A stretch of DNA of 41,733 bases from Clostridiales bacterium (GCA_022780965.1 JALEUQ010000077.1:1-41733); one strand, 5' to 3'. Shown: positions 1 to 9,796, numbered from the stretch's first letter. Notes: generated by a model not told the origin, from the letters alone. Numbers and translations are program-made.

Positions 1-646
1 TGCGCTGGTTCGCAATATTGACCATATTGCGGAGAATGCAGTGTTTACTCTTCAGGAAACTGCCTATGGACTTGCGCTGGGCATTCTTCTGTCATTTGTC
101 ACTGCAACGGTGATGGACAGATTCGCTATTATTGACAGGGCGTTTTCCCCTCTAATAATAATAACCCAGACAATTCCGACCATTGCCATCGCGCCAATTC
201 TGGTGCTCTGGCTGGGATACGGCATTGCCCCCAAGATTGCGCTTGTTGTAATAACGACATATTTTCCTATTACAATAGGTCTGCTCAGCGGCTACAAAAG
301 CGTGGACAGAGATTCAGTTGACCTGATGAGGGCGCTTGGAGCAGGAAGAATGGATATTTTCATTCATCTTAAGTTCCCCCAGGCGCTGCCTCAGTTTTTC
401 GCAGGGCTCAAGATAGCCGCTTCATATGCGGTTGTGGGTGCGGTTGTTGCCGAATGGCTTGGCGGTTTCAACGGTCTTGGTGTAATGATGACAAGAATGC
501 AGAAGGCATATGCATTCGACGCCATGTTCGCAATAATACTGGTTATTGTAGTGATCAGCTTGCTGCTTCTGGCGCTGGTGGAGTTTGCCGGCAAGGCGAC
601 GATGCCATGGAAGCAGCTTGTAGATAATGAGAAGGAGATACGGTGA
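1..646 (+). CDS. ABC transporter permease, NMT1/THI5-type importer (5' partial)
   Basis: This is the membrane subunit of a binding-protein-dependent importer. The reading frame is open from base 2, so the N-terminus lies upstream of the window; a GTG at 41 is in frame but is internal, because family members carry more sequence before the TLxET..G stretch seen here. About 214 residues are visible, with hydrophobic helices and the cytoplasmic EAA-type loop (MRALGAGRMDIFIHLKFPQALP), which docks on the ATPase. The family is SsuC/TauC/ThiX (BPD_transp_1). The lipoprotein gene starts 1 base after the stop, and the ATPase follows. The substrate is inferred from that lipoprotein, probably a thiamine pyrimidine precursor. 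Role confidence is high; substrate confidence is moderate. Confidence 0.9.
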   Translation, partial: ALVRNIDHIAENAVFTLQETAYGLALGILLSFVTATVMDRFAIIDRAFSPLIIITQTIPTIAIAPILVLWLGYGIAPKIALVVITTYFPITIGLLSGYKSVDRDSVDLMRALGAGRMDIFIHLKFPQALPQFFAGLKIAASYAVVGAVVAEWLGGFNGLGVMMTRMQKAYAFDAMFAIILVIVVISLLLLALVEFAGKATMPWKQLVDNEKEIR

Positions 647-647
647 A

Positions 648-1661
648 ATGAATAAGAGAATAATCAGCATTGCAGCGGCAATTGTATTGACTGCTGTGAC
701 AGCATTTGGAATGACAGGATGCGGAAGCTCGGACAGCGGGGACAAAACTCCGGTTACTTTCTGCCTGGACTGGACACCTAATACCAACCACACAGGAGTA
801 TATGTTGCCAAAGCACTGGGATACTACGATGAAGCAGGTCTTGATGTGACAATCGTTCAGCCTGCAGAGAATACAGCAGAACAGATGACTTCAGCAGGAG
901 AAGCACAGTTTGCAATAGGCTATCAGGATACAATGGCCTCAATTCTGGAAGATGAAGAAAACTGCAATTTCACAACTGTTGCCGCAGTACTCCAGCACAA
1001 TACTTCGGGAATAATGTCAAGAAAGGGTGACGGCATTACTAGCCCTAAGGGTCTTACAGGCAAGACTTATTCAGCATGGGATATTCCGATTGAGCAGGCA
1101 ATGCTCAAGAAGCTGATCAATGATGACGGCGGCAATTTCGATGAGCTGAAGCAGATTCCAAACAACATCACAGACGAGCCTGCAGCTCTTGATGCCAACC
1201 AGACTGATGCCATCTGGGTTTACGAAGGATGGGGTGTGGTAAATGCAGAGGTTGAAGGTGTTGACGTGGACTATTTTGGATTCGCAGACTATGATGAAAC
1301 CTTCGATTACTATTCACCGGTAATTATCGCCAACAACGATTTCCTCAGCAATCAGACGGATGCAGCCAAAGCATTCATTGCAGCAACAGCGAAGGGATAT
1401 GAGTATGCGGCAAAGAACCCTGAGGAGGCAGCAGACATCTTAATTGAAGGTGACGAAACAGGTTCGCTTGAGAACTCAGAAGAACTGGTTAAGAAGAGCC
1501 AGAAGGTTCTCGCAGACAAATATATAGCTGATGCAGAGCAGTGGGGCGTTATAGACGCAGATAGATGGAACAGATTCTACAAGTGGCTCCACGACAACGG
1601 ACTTACTGAAACTGATCTGACAGATAAGGGATTCACCAACGAATATCTGCCGGAAAAATAG
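648..1661 (+). CDS. NMT1/THI5-like substrate-binding lipoprotein (ThiY-like)
   Basis: Extracellular solute-binding lipoprotein of the importer, 337 residues. I place the start at ATG 648, behind GAAGGAGA (631-638), and not at the ATG at 627, because only then does the protein begin with a lipoprotein signal peptide: a positive N-terminus, a hydrophobic core and the lipobox GMTGC with Cys25 as the lipidated residue. The mature part opens with DWTPNTNHTG, typical of the ThiY/HMP-precursor-binding branch of the SsuA/THI5 family. The CCCFC motif of eukaryotic Thi5 is absent, so it is a binding protein and not an HMP synthase. The likely ligand is formylaminopyrimidine or a related thiamine precursor; sulfonates or other compounds remain possible. 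It lies between the permease and ATPase genes in one operon. Confidence 0.88.
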   Translation: MNKRIISIAAAIVLTAVTAFGMTGCGSSDSGDKTPVTFCLDWTPNTNHTGVYVAKALGYYDEAGLDVTIVQPAENTAEQMTSAGEAQFAIGYQDTMASILEDEENCNFTTVAAVLQHNTSGIMSRKGDGITSPKGLTGKTYSAWDIPIEQAMLKKLINDDGGNFDELKQIPNNITDEPAALDANQTDAIWVYEGWGVVNAEVEGVDVDYFGFADYDETFDYYSPVIIANNDFLSNQTDAAKAFIAATAKGYEYAAKNPEEAADILIEGDETGSLENSEELVKKSQKVLADKYIADAEQWGVIDADRWNRFYKWLHDNGLTETDLTDKGFTNEYLPEK

Positions 1662-1669
1662 GAGACAAC

Positions 1670-2404
1670 ATGTCACTGATTAGAACAGAAAGCATTAACA
1701 AGTCATATTCCGGACGGAAGATAATAGAGGACATAAATATCCACGTGGAAAAGGGTGAAATTGTATCGCTTCTCGGTGTGAGCGGTGCGGGCAAGACAAC
1801 GCTCTTTCACATTATTGCAGGACTCACAGAACCGGACAGCGGGCGGGTTTTCCTCGAGGATGAAGATATTACTTCAAGACCGGGCAAAATTGCATATATG
1901 CTGCAGAAGGATCTGCTGATGGATCACAAGAAGGTAATTGACAATGTGGCGCTTCCCCTTGTTCTCAGAGGAATGAAGAAGGAAGATGCAAGAAATCATG
2001 TGAATCCGCTGTTTGAGCAATTCGGACTGGAAGGTTATCAGTACAAGTATCCGGCGCAGCTGAGCGGAGGCATGAAACAGAGAGCGGCTCTTCTCAGGAC
2101 ATATATGGCATCAAGCGGAACCGCGCTTCTCGATGAACCCTTCAGCGCTCTTGACACCATAACCAAAGAAGGCATTCACAGATGGTATCTGGGAATAATG
2201 GAGGAAATACAGCTGGCCACTCTGCTTGTGACTCATGATATTGATGAAGCGATTCTTCTTTCAGACAGGGTATATATACTCAAGGGCAATCCGGGAAGGA
2301 TTGTGGCAGAGATAGAAATAGAAGAGGAGAAACCGCGAAGCAGCGACTTCCAGCTTTCTGAGAAATTTCTCAAGTACAAAAGACATATACTTAGTATGCT
2401 GTAA
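1670..2404 (+). CDS. ABC transporter ATPase of the NMT1/THI5-type importer
   Basis: Cytoplasmic ATPase subunit, 244 residues, SsuB/TauB/ThiZ type. All nucleotide-binding motifs are visible: Walker A GVSGAGKTT, signature LSGGMKQR, Walker B ALLDEPFSALD and the H-loop in LLVTHDIDEA. The start follows AGGAGA (1660-1665), 8 bases after the lipoprotein stop region. It is the last gene of the importer operon and is followed by a 10-bp hairpin at 2413-2448. ThiZ and SsuB cannot be separated on motifs alone; the partner lipoprotein favours a thiamine-precursor system. Confidence 0.92.
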   Translation: MSLIRTESINKSYSGRKIIEDINIHVEKGEIVSLLGVSGAGKTTLFHIIAGLTEPDSGRVFLEDEDITSRPGKIAYMLQKDLLMDHKKVIDNVALPLVLRGMKKEDARNHVNPLFEQFGLEGYQYKYPAQLSGGMKQRAALLRTYMASSGTALLDEPFSALDTITKEGIHRWYLGIMEEIQLATLLVTHDIDEAILLSDRVYILKGNPGRIVAEIEIEEEKPRSSDFQLSEKFLKYKRHILSML

Positions 2405-2412
2405 AATGAGAG

Positions 2413-2454
2413 AGGGTATATCTTGTGAGATATTGCAGGATATACCCTTTGTTT
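2413..2454 (+). terminator. Hairpin terminator after the THI5-type ABC operon
   Basis: A perfect 10-bp inverted repeat (AGGGTATATC at 2413-2422 and GATATACCCT at 2439-2448) is followed by TTGTTTG. The U-tract is imperfect, so termination may be partial. Confidence 0.65.
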
Positions 2455-2497
2455 GTGATTGAGATTGCAAAATTATGTTTATTTATGCAATTTTTTA

Positions 2498-2526
2498 TGG
2501 ATATTGGCGTGCAAGTGGTGTATAAT
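2498..2526 (+). promoter_or_regulatory. Promoter of the amino acid ABC operon
   Basis: A consensus -10 TATAAT lies at 2521-2526, with a 4/6 match to the -35 (TGGATA, 2498-2503) at 17-bp spacing. It sits 48 bases before the start at 2575 and just after the preceding terminator. The -35 element is the weaker part of the call. Confidence 0.55.
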
Positions 2527-2574
2527 CATTCAATGTAGTAACGGATTATAATCTCAGGAAAGAAGGAGAAAACA

Positions 2575-3315
2575 ATGAAAAAGAAGATTTTAGCATTAAT
2601 TATGGTTCTTGCATTCGCATTTGCAATGACCGGCTGCGGCGGCAGCGGTTCAGGCGGAACACTGGTAATGGCAACTAATGCAACATTCCCTCCATATGAG
2701 TATGTTGACGGCGAAGACTACGCAGGTATCGATGTTGAAGTGGCTCAGGCAATTGCTGACGAGCTTGGCATGGAACTTGAAATTCAGGATATTGACTTCA
2801 ATTCAATTATTCCTGCTATCGAATCAGGCAAAGCTGATGTAGGTATTGCAGGCATGACCAAGACTCCTGAAAGAGAAAAGAACGTTAACTTCTCAGAATC
2901 ATATGCTACAGGCATTCAGAGTATTATTGTAAAAGAAGATTCTGATATTGCAAGTCCTGACGATCTGGAAGGCGTAAAGATCGGTGTTCAGGAATCAACT
3001 ACAGGACACATCTACTGCGAGGATGACTACGGTGCTGACAATGTTATTGCATACACAGCAGGAGCAAATGCTATCGAAGCTCTCAAGACAGGCAAAGTTG
3101 ATGCAGTAGTAATCGACAATCAGCCAGCCAAGGAATTCGTAAAAGCAAACGAAGGTCTCAAGGTGCTTGATACAGACTATGTCGAAGAAGAATATGCCAT
3201 TGCAATTGCAAAGGACAACGAAGAACTGCTTGAAAAGGTTAACGGAGTAATTAAGCAGATGAAGGAAGACGGAAGTCTTCAGGCAATCCTTGACAAATAC
3301 ATCAAGGCAGAGTAA
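2575..3315 (+). CDS. Polar amino acid ABC transporter substrate-binding lipoprotein
   Basis: Extracellular binding lipoprotein of family 3 (SBP_bac_3), 246 residues. The signal peptide ends in the lipobox MTGC with Cys21, followed by a Gly/Ser linker. The mature protein opens with the family pattern ATNATFPPYEY and contains GIAGMTKTPEREKNVNFSESY, typical of Gln/His/Arg/cystine-type receptors. The start has a strong site (AGAAGGAG, 2560-2567). Permease and ATPase genes follow at 3371 and 4086. Which polar amino acid is bound cannot be read from the sequence. Confidence 0.93.
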   Translation: MKKKILALIMVLAFAFAMTGCGGSGSGGTLVMATNATFPPYEYVDGEDYAGIDVEVAQAIADELGMELEIQDIDFNSIIPAIESGKADVGIAGMTKTPEREKNVNFSESYATGIQSIIVKEDSDIASPDDLEGVKIGVQESTTGHIYCEDDYGADNVIAYTAGANAIEALKTGKVDAVVIDNQPAKEFVKANEGLKVLDTDYVEEEYAIAIAKDNEELLEKVNGVIKQMKEDGSLQAILDKYIKAE

Positions 3316-3370
3316 ATATATATAGGTTGGGTATTAACAAACAGGATTATTTTAAGGAGAAGTTACAGTT

Positions 3371-4099
3371 ATGCAGGAATGGATTTCCCACATGTCCAAT
3401 GCCATAGAACAGTCATTTATCATAGATGACAGATGGGTGCTCTATCTCAAGGGCCTTACAGTGACGCTGAGAGTGGCTCTGCTTGCTCTGGTGCTGGGCA
3501 TAGCTATAGGAGTCATCATTGCGGTAATACGAACTGCCCATGACTCTCAGAGCAGGAATGCCCATGGAATGGGACATGTATTGCTGAATATCGGCGACAA
3601 GATATGCCGCATATATTTGACGGTTATCAGAGGAACACCAATGATGGTTCAGCTGCTGATTATGTATTTTGTCATTTTCGCATCCAGCAGACACCCTATT
3701 ATGGTGGCAACACTGGCTTTCGGCATCAACTCCGGAGCTTATGTGGCAGAGATTGTCAGAAGCGGCATACAGTCTGTAGATTCAGGTCAGATGGAGGCAG
3801 GTCGTTCTCTTGGTCTTAATTACAGACAGACTATGACCAAAATCATCATCCCGCAGGCAATCAGGAATATTCTGCCTGCTCTGGGCAATGAGATGATTAC
3901 ACTCCTTAAGGATACGTCACTGGTAACTGTAATCGGAGTCAAAGATATTACCAAGGTTGCTCTGAATATTCAGGGACTGACTTATCAGGCATTCGTGCCG
4001 CTCGTAAGTGTGGCGCTGGTATATCTGTTCCTGGTGCTTCTGTTGAGCAAGCTGCTCGAAAAGCTGGAAAGGAGGATGAGAGCAAGTGATAGACGTTAA
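3371..4099 (+). CDS. Polar amino acid ABC transporter permease
   Basis: Membrane subunit, 242 residues, HisM/GlnP type. It opens with the family motif [18 protein letters not shown], then RGTPMMVQL, and the ATPase-docking loop [14 protein letters not shown]; about five helices are expected. The start follows AAGGAGAA. The last 14 bases overlap the start of the ATPase gene, so the two are translationally coupled. Compared with relatives there is a short polar insertion ([13 protein letters not shown], around residues 57-69) in the first cytoplasmic loop, which looks natural. Confidence 0.92.
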   Translation: MQEWISHMSNAIEQSFIIDDRWVLYLKGLTVTLRVALLALVLGIAIGVIIAVIRTAHDSQSRNAHGMGHVLLNIGDKICRIYLTVIRGTPMMVQLLIMYFVIFASSRHPIMVATLAFGINSGAYVAEIVRSGIQSVDSGQMEAGRSLGLNYRQTMTKIIIPQAIRNILPALGNEMITLLKDTSLVTVIGVKDITKVALNIQGLTYQAFVPLVSVALVYLFLVLLLSKLLEKLERRMRASDRR

Positions 4100-4808
4100 A
4101 AATCTGCACAAAAGTTTTGGCGACCATCATGTCCTCAAAGGCGTGGACGAGCACATTTTTCCCGGAGAAAAGGTTGTAGTCATCGGACCTTCAGGTTCAG
4201 GCAAGTCGACATTTTTGAGATGTCTCAACATGCTTGAGGAACCAACAGAGGGTTCAATCAAGGTTGACGGAATTGAAATGACCGACCCCAAGACTGACAT
4301 CGACAAGATGAGACAGCGCATGGGTATGGTTTTCCAGCAGTTCAATCTTTTTGACAATCTGACTGTTAAGGATAATATCAAGCTTGCGCCGGTAACACTT
4401 AAGATTATGAGTGATGCTGACGCAGAGGCCAAAGCATTAAGTCTGCTGGAGAGGGTAGGTCTTCCTGACAAGGCTGATGCCTATCCTAAGCAGCTTTCCG
4501 GCGGGCAGAAACAGAGAATAGCAATTGCAAGAGCTCTGGCTATGAATCCTGAAGTGATGCTCTTCGATGAGCCGACTTCCGCTCTTGACCCGGAAATGGT
4601 AGGTGAAGTTCTTGAACTGATGAAAGAACTTGCCGATGAAGGAATGACTATGGTAGTTGTTACCCACGAAATGGGATTTGCCAGAGAGGTGGCTACCAGA
4701 GTTCTGTTCATGGATGAAGGCATTATTGCAGAGCAGAACAATCCTAAGGATTTCTTCGAGAATCCTCAGCATCCGAGACTTAAGGAATTCCTGTCAAAGG
4801 TGCTGTAA
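4086..4808 (+). CDS. Polar amino acid ABC transporter ATPase
   Basis: ATPase subunit, 240 residues, GlnQ/HisP/ArtP type. Motifs: Walker [11 protein letters not shown]-loop at VFQQFNLF, signature LSGGQKQR, Walker [14 protein letters not shown] and H-loop VVTHEMGFA. It starts with GTG at 4086 inside the permease gene; AGGAGG at 4070-4075 lies 10 bases upstream, and the next residues ([11 protein letters not shown]) match family N-termini, which decides the start. It is the last gene of the operon and is followed by a strong terminator. Confidence 0.93.
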   Translation: MIDVKNLHKSFGDHHVLKGVDEHIFPGEKVVVIGPSGSGKSTFLRCLNMLEEPTEGSIKVDGIEMTDPKTDIDKMRQRMGMVFQQFNLFDNLTVKDNIKLAPVTLKIMSDADAEAKALSLLERVGLPDKADAYPKQLSGGQKQRIAIARALAMNPEVMLFDEPTSALDPEMVGEVLELMKELADEGMTMVVVTHEMGFAREVATRVLFMDEGIIAEQNNPKDFFENPQHPRLKEFLSKVL

Positions 4809-4825
4809 ATCTGAATAACGATATG

Positions 4826-4858
4826 AAAGAGGCTGAATTCGGTTCGGTCTCTTTTTGT
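4826..4858 (+). terminator. Rho-independent terminator of the amino acid ABC operon
   Basis: A 12-bp stem (4826-4837 with 4843-4854, two G-U pairs) with a TTCGG loop is followed by TTGTCT. The T run is formed partly by the stem end. Confidence 0.85.
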
Positions 4859-4948
4859 CTTCAAAGTATCTTGGTGTTTTGATAATTATGCCTGCTGCGT
4901 GATTAGAGCAGGTATGGTTTTTTGTGGATTTGTGGTAACATATACCCT

Positions 4949-5491
4949 ATGAAAGAATTATTGAGACTGTACTGGGCGTTTTTCAGGATAGGCGGACTTA
5001 CATTCGGTGGAGGTCTGACGATGCTGCCCATGCTGAAATACGAACTGGTGGAAAAGAAAAAATGGATAGATGAAGAGACTTTGCTTGAATGCTACGCAAT
5101 CGGGCAGTGCACTCCGGGAATCATTGCAGTAAACACGGCGACTTTTGTCGGCTTTAGAAGGAAAGGGTTCTGGGGAGGCATTTTCGCAACACTTGGCATG
5201 GTGACACCGTCACTTGTGATAATAACTGTCATCGCAATGATACTGCAGAATTTCATGGATTACCCGGTGGTTCAGCATGGTCTTGTGGGCATAAGAGGAG
5301 CTGTATGTGCACTCATGCTCAATACAGTCATCAACCTGGGACGCAAAAGCCTGAACAAGCCTGTCACATGGGCTCTTTGCGCGGGCATGTTTCTATTGGC
5401 GGTATTTACACCGGTGCCGACGATCATCATGGTTGTGGCAGCTGCCCTTCTAGGCATAATATACAATAAACTTCCGGGAGGTATGCTCTGA
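4949..5491 (+). CDS. Chromate transporter family protein, first half-size subunit
   Basis: Membrane protein of the CHR family (Chromate_transp), 180 residues. It carries one CHR domain with FRIGGLTFGGG near the N-terminus and the GQCTPGIIAVNTATFVGFRRKG signature at about residues 50-70, followed by several hydrophobic helices. Short-chain CHR proteins work as pairs of paralogous halves, and the second half overlaps this gene by one base. The family exports chromate in some bacteria, but in anaerobes the natural substrate is unknown. I chose ATG 4949 because family proteins begin with MKELLxLxxxFFxIG; an in-frame TTG at 4922 is possible. No Shine-Dalgarno sequence precedes 4949, so a leaderless message is conceivable. 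Confidence 0.88.
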   Translation: MKELLRLYWAFFRIGGLTFGGGLTMLPMLKYELVEKKKWIDEETLLECYAIGQCTPGIIAVNTATFVGFRRKGFWGGIFATLGMVTPSLVIITVIAMILQNFMDYPVVQHGLVGIRGAVCALMLNTVINLGRKSLNKPVTWALCAGMFLLAVFTPVPTIIMVVAAALLGIIYNKLPGGML

Positions 5492-6039
5492 TGATGAAAC
5501 TGGCATGTACTCTCTGGTTTGAGTTTTTTAAGATAGGACTTTTCGCCGTGGGAGGCGGACCGGCAACACTTCCGTTCCTCATGGATCTTACCAAAACCCA
5601 TGACTGGTTTACGATGACACAGCTGACAAATATGATAGCTATAAGTGAGAGCACTCCCGGCCCCCTGGGACTTAACATGGCCACATATGCAGGGGTGGAG
5701 ACCATGGGAATCTGGGGAGGGCTTATCGCTTCTCTGGGACTGGTAACTCCAAGTGTCATAATTATAATGCTGATTGCGGTGTTCCTTAAGAATTTCAACG
5801 ATAATCCGATTGTAAAGAGTGCCATGTTCGGCATCAAGCCGGCAGTGTGCGGGATTATTGCGGCGGCGGTGCTTGATCTGTTTGTGGCATCGCTGTACAT
5901 AGACAACCAGCTGATTATTCCTTCAGTAATAATTGCTGTAATAATATTCATAATGCTGCAGGTGAAAGTATTCAACAAGGTGCATCCGTTCTTCTGGTTT
6001 GCAGCTTCTGCTGCAGCTGCAATAGTGTTTAAGCTGTAG
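5491..6039 (+). CDS. Chromate transporter family protein, second half-size subunit
   Basis: Second single-domain CHR protein, 182 residues, paralogous to the preceding one. It shows FKIGLFAVGGGPATLPF and the core signature ISESTPGPLGLNMATYAG, then membrane helices. The ATG at 5491 overlaps the preceding stop (TGATG) and has GGGAGG at 5476-5481; a second ATG lies directly after it. The two proteins presumably form a heterodimer. tilS follows 8 bases downstream, so the pair heads the housekeeping cluster tilS-ftsH. The transported ion is not known. Confidence 0.88.
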   Translation: MMKLACTLWFEFFKIGLFAVGGGPATLPFLMDLTKTHDWFTMTQLTNMIAISESTPGPLGLNMATYAGVETMGIWGGLIASLGLVTPSVIIIMLIAVFLKNFNDNPIVKSAMFGIKPAVCGIIAAAVLDLFVASLYIDNQLIIPSVIIAVIIFIMLQVKVFNKVHPFFWFAASAAAAIVFKL

Positions 6040-6047
6040 GTGGCACG

Positions 6048-7478
6048 ATGTTAAAAAATAAAGTACTGAAGACAATTCGCAGATACAATCTTATAAACAA
6101 AGGAGAGCACGTCGTTCTGGGCCTTTCGGGAGGTCCTGATTCGGTGTGCCTTTTTCACATTCTGAGAGAACTTGCCGGTGAAATTGGATTTTCTCTTGCT
6201 GCTGCGCATGTGAACCACATGATGCGAAGCGAAACCAATTACAGGGATGAGAAGTTCGTGGAAAAATTATGCGGGGAATACGATATTCCGCTGCACGTTT
6301 TTCGCAAAGACTGCAGAGAAATCGTGCGAGCATGCGGGATCAGCGCAGAAGAGGCAGGTCGTAATGCCAGATATGATGCCTTCGCCAGAACTGCCGATAT
6401 AGTGGTATCTGAAGGAGAAGGTGCTGCAATTGCGGTGGCGCATAATGGGGATGATCAGGCTGAAACTCTGATATACAGAATTTTGAGGGGAACGGGCACT
6501 GATGGACTTGCAGGCATGGAGCATGCGAGGGAGCACGGGAGACATCGGGTGATACGACCTTTGCTGGATGCTTCGCGTGAGGAAATAGAGCAGTACTGCA
6601 GGGAGCATAATCTGGAATATGTGATTGACGAAACCAATGAGCAGCCCATTTACACCAGAAACAGAATTCGTCTGGAACTGCTTCCGTATTTGAGGGAAAA
6701 CTACAACGAAAACATTGCAGGAGCACTGAGAAGGCTTGCTGATATTGCTGCATGTGACAGGGATTACATGTGGGAGCAGGCGGAAAGCGCATACGAGTCT
6801 GTCATATTGCAGAGTTCGGATGATACTGCAGTATTTGACCGTCAGGGCCTTGCTGGGCTTCATGAAGCTCTGAGACACAGAGTGATTCTCAAGGGACTTG
6901 GGGATATAGGACTGGTTTCGGATGTTTCTCATGAACGGCTGAAGGCTGCAGATGAAATCATTGCCGGCAGCAGTGAAACCAAGGTCGTTGAGCTGCCTCA
7001 CGGGTACAGGGTAACCGCTGCATATGACAGAGTGTATCTGCGAAAAGAAAAAGATATTAGCGCCAATGACAGGGAAATCCAAGTGACCATTGCAGACATT
7101 TCTCACGAATCTGACAATAAAGAGAACGGCATTGGTGAAAAAGATGTCAGGCGGCCGAATGACATGGATGGAGACATTGTGCTGGACGCAGACAAAGCGG
7201 CAGCTGAAGCAGGCATTGACATTGCAGACCTAAGCAGCCGGGTGGCGATCAGAAACAGAAGACCGGGAGATTATATCCCTCTCAATGGCGGCAGCAAATC
7301 CGTCAGGAAACTGATGGGTGAAATGAAAATCCCGGCAGACCTTCGGGATACACTGCCTCTTGTGGCAGCAGGCAGCTGCATTCTTTTCATAGAAGCGCAC
7401 GACGGCAGGAGAAGATATGCGGAAACTTTGAGGGCAACTGTGGACAGCAAACATCTTTTGATTGTGAAATTTGTGTGA
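6048..7478 (+). CDS. tilS: tRNA(Ile)-lysidine synthase
   Basis: Converts C34 of the tRNA-Ile CAU anticodon to lysidine, using ATP and lysine, so that AUA is read as Ile; cytoplasmic and essential. 476 residues. The N-terminal PP-loop domain carries SGGPDS at residues 27-32. The AHVNHMMR motif and the GHN-like stretch AVAHNGDDQAETLIYRILRGTG identify TilS rather than another PP-loop enzyme. The C-terminal TilS domain is present (NRRPGDYI near residue 403, followed by RKLMGEMKIP). Residues 335-375 form a hydrophilic linker. ftsH lies downstream, as in many Firmicutes; a separate promoter for it is likely at 7505. Confidence 0.95.
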   Translation: MLKNKVLKTIRRYNLINKGEHVVLGLSGGPDSVCLFHILRELAGEIGFSLAAAHVNHMMRSETNYRDEKFVEKLCGEYDIPLHVFRKDCREIVRACGISAEEAGRNARYDAFARTADIVVSEGEGAAIAVAHNGDDQAETLIYRILRGTGTDGLAGMEHAREHGRHRVIRPLLDASREEIEQYCREHNLEYVIDETNEQPIYTRNRIRLELLPYLRENYNENIAGALRRLADIAACDRDYMWEQAESAYESVILQSSDDTAVFDRQGLAGLHEALRHRVILKGLGDIGLVSDVSHERLKAADEIIAGSSETKVVELPHGYRVTAAYDRVYLRKEKDISANDREIQVTIADISHESDNKENGIGEKDVRRPNDMDGDIVLDADKAAAEAGIDIADLSSRVAIRNRRPGDYIPLNGGSKSVRKLMGEMKIPADLRDTLPLVAAGSCILFIEAHDGRRRYAETLRATVDSKHLLIVKFV

Positions 7479-7504
7479 AATACATCAAACAGACGGCTGC
7501 AATG

Positions 7505-7533
7505 TTGAAAAAACAGTTGCACCGTGCTAAAAT
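7505..7533 (+). promoter_or_regulatory. Probable promoter of ftsH
   Basis: TTGAAA at 7505-7510 and TAAAAT at 7528-7533 are spaced by 17 bp in the 95-base gap between tilS and ftsH. The predicted start of transcription is about 35 bases before the ftsH start codon. Confidence 0.5.
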
Positions 7534-7573
7534 TAGATGTTAATTAGACTATTAATAAACTGGAGGAACTGAT

Positions 7574-9796
7574 TTGAAAAAACTCAGTAAGAACTTAAGC
7601 ATTTACATTGTTATATTCGTTCTGGTGGCAGGTATGGCCTGGTTCTTTACCAGCTCCAAGCCTGCAGATGAATCGGAGCAGATTAATACCAGCAAGATGG
7701 TTGAGTATCTGCAGAAGGAGGATGTCAAGAGCATCAACATTTCTGAGACGAAGATTACTGCAACCCTCAAGAACGGTGATGTTGTATACGCATATGTCAA
7801 CAGCGTAGTCGACTACCAGTTCATTTACGATGAATATATTATTCCGCAGGTTAAGGAGAAGACTCTGGAACTTGAGAGCGACAAGCCTAAGAAGGAATCC
7901 ATATGGTCCAGCCTGCTTCCTACCCTTCTCATGATAGGTGTCATGATAGTCTTCTTCGTGCTGATCATGAATCAGAGCGGAGGCGGCGGCAAGGCAATGC
8001 AGTTCGGCAAGAGCAGAGCAAGACTTCAGAAGGACGGCGGACAGAAAAAAATCACATTCAAGGATGTTGCAGGTCTTAAGGAAGAGAAGGAAGAACTGGA
8101 AGAGATTGTTGATTTCCTTAAGAATCCGCTTAAGTACAGTCACCTTGGAGCTAGAATTCCTAAGGGTATTCTGCTTGTAGGCCCTCCGGGAACAGGTAAG
8201 ACGTATATTTCCAGAGCGACAGCAGGAGAAGCGGGAGTGCCTTTCTTCACCATAAGCGGTTCTGACTTCGTTGAAATGTTCGTAGGCGTGGGAGCATCCA
8301 GAGTTCGTGACCTTTTTGAACAGGCCAAGAAAAATGCTCCGTGCATTGTTTTCATAGACGAAATCGATGCTGTAGGCCGTAAGAGAGGTGCAGGACTTGG
8401 CGGCGGACATGATGAGAGAGAACAGACTCTCAACCAGCTGCTTGTTGAAATGGACGGATTTGCGGAGAATACAGGCATAATAATCCTTGCTGCTACAAAC
8501 AGACCGGATGTACTTGACCCTGCACTGCTTAGACCGGGCAGATTCGACAGACAGATAGTAATAGGCAATCCGGATATTGTGGGAAGAGAAGAAATCTTCA
8601 GGATTCACTCAAGGAACAAGCCGCTTGACCCTGAGGTAGACCCTAAGGTTCTGGCAAGAAGAACACCGGGATTCTCACCTGCTGATATTGAGAACATGCT
8701 CAATGAAGCTGCGCTGCTTACTGCCAGAAGAGACGGTGTAAAGATTAGAATGGAAGAAATCGAGGAAGCGATTACCAAGGTGATTGCAGGTCCTGAGAAG
8801 AAGAGCAGGGTTATCAGTCCTGAAGAGAACAAACTGACTGCATACCATGAAGCGGGGCACGCAGTTGTTGCTCATTCACTGCCTAAGTCTGACCCTGTAC
8901 ACCAGATTACAATCATTCCGAGAGGAAGAGCCGGCGGATTTACGATGACTCTTCCTAAGGAGGATAAATATTACGGAACTAAGCAGGGAATGTTTGAAAC
9001 CATTATTCATCTGCTGGGCGGACGTGTTGCAGAGCAGCTTACACTGGACGATATCAGTACAGGTGCCAGCAACGATATTGAAAGAGCTACAGATGTTGCA
9101 AAGGAAATGGTAACAAGGTACGGCTTCAGCGAGAAACTGGGTCCTGTGAACTACAGCGACTCAGAAGAAGTGTTCCTGGGAAATTCCCTGACGAGCACCA
9201 AGTCATTCTCCGAATCTACAGCTACTGAAATAGACGCTGAAGTAAGAAGGATTGTTCATGAAGCTTATGAAGAAGCTACAAGAATCCTTACAGAGAAACA
9301 TGATGAACTGGTACGAGTTGCAGAGGCACTGCTTCTGGTTGAAACTCTCGATCAGCAGCAGTTCGTAGACCTTTATGACGGAACCAAGACTCCTGAAGGA
9401 CTGGCAGAAGAACTTAAGGTTGCACAGGAAATCAGGAAGCAGAAGGACGCTGAGGAAGCTGAAGAATCCATGAAACTTCGCAAGCTGGCAGAAGCTGAAG
9501 AAGAGAAGAGACGTCTTGAGGAGGCACAGAAGGAGCTTGAAGAGAATACATCACAGGGGTTCGGAGATGATAGATTCAAACCTGTGATAATGACATACGA
9601 TGACATAAGCAAGAAGGCCAGACCTTTCAGCAGGGACGATGAAGAAGCTGCAGCAGAAGATTCAGATAAAGATAATTCCCAGGCTGAAGAAGATGATGAC
9701 CTTTCAGTTTACGATACTGATTATTTCAACACACCGGATGATGACGAAGAAGTGTCAGGGGATGAATCATCAGATAAGGAAAGGAATGATAACTGA
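7574..9796 (+). CDS. ftsH: ATP-dependent zinc metalloprotease FtsH
   Basis: Membrane-anchored AAA+ protease that degrades misfolded membrane proteins and regulatory proteins. 740 residues. There are two N-terminal helices (about 9-25 and 113-132) around an extracytoplasmic domain. The AAA module has Walker A GPPGTGKT (203-210), Walker B FIDEIDA and [24 protein letters not shown]. The zinc protease site HEAGH lies at 425-429, with the third ligand expected in [15 protein letters not shown]. Translation starts with TTG at 7574, 7 bases after GGAGG. After about residue 610 comes a long, highly charged tail rich in Glu/Asp/Lys, which makes the protein roughly 90-100 residues longer than common FtsH. 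The stop overlaps the start of the PucR-like gene. Confidence 0.97.
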   Translation: MKKLSKNLSIYIVIFVLVAGMAWFFTSSKPADESEQINTSKMVEYLQKEDVKSINISETKITATLKNGDVVYAYVNSVVDYQFIYDEYIIPQVKEKTLELESDKPKKESIWSSLLPTLLMIGVMIVFFVLIMNQSGGGGKAMQFGKSRARLQKDGGQKKITFKDVAGLKEEKEELEEIVDFLKNPLKYSHLGARIPKGILLVGPPGTGKTYISRATAGEAGVPFFTISGSDFVEMFVGVGASRVRDLFEQAKKNAPCIVFIDEIDAVGRKRGAGLGGGHDEREQTLNQLLVEMDGFAENTGIIILAATNRPDVLDPALLRPGRFDRQIVIGNPDIVGREEIFRIHSRNKPLDPEVDPKVLARRTPGFSPADIENMLNEAALLTARRDGVKIRMEEIEEAITKVIAGPEKKSRVISPEENKLTAYHEAGHAVVAHSLPKSDPVHQITIIPRGRAGGFTMTLPKEDKYYGTKQGMFETIIHLLGGRVAEQLTLDDISTGASNDIERATDVAKEMVTRYGFSEKLGPVNYSDSEEVFLGNSLTSTKSFSESTATEIDAEVRRIVHEAYEEATRILTEKHDELVRVAEALLLVETLDQQQFVDLYDGTKTPEGLAEELKVAQEIRKQKDAEEAEESMKLRKLAEAEEEKRRLEEAQKELEENTSQGFGDDRFKPVIMTYDDISKKARPFSRDDEEAAAEDSDKDNSQAEEDDDLSVYDTDYFNTPDDDEEVSGDESSDKERNDN

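Noticed and set aside
6267..7106. Long open frame (279 codons) on the minus strand inside tilS
   Set aside because: Antisense to a conserved gene; composition is typical of a shadow frame.
7595..8608. Long open frame (337 codons) on the minus strand inside ftsH
   Set aside because: It is the antisense shadow of a well-identified gene; the predicted protein has no recognisable family pattern and no ribosome binding site.
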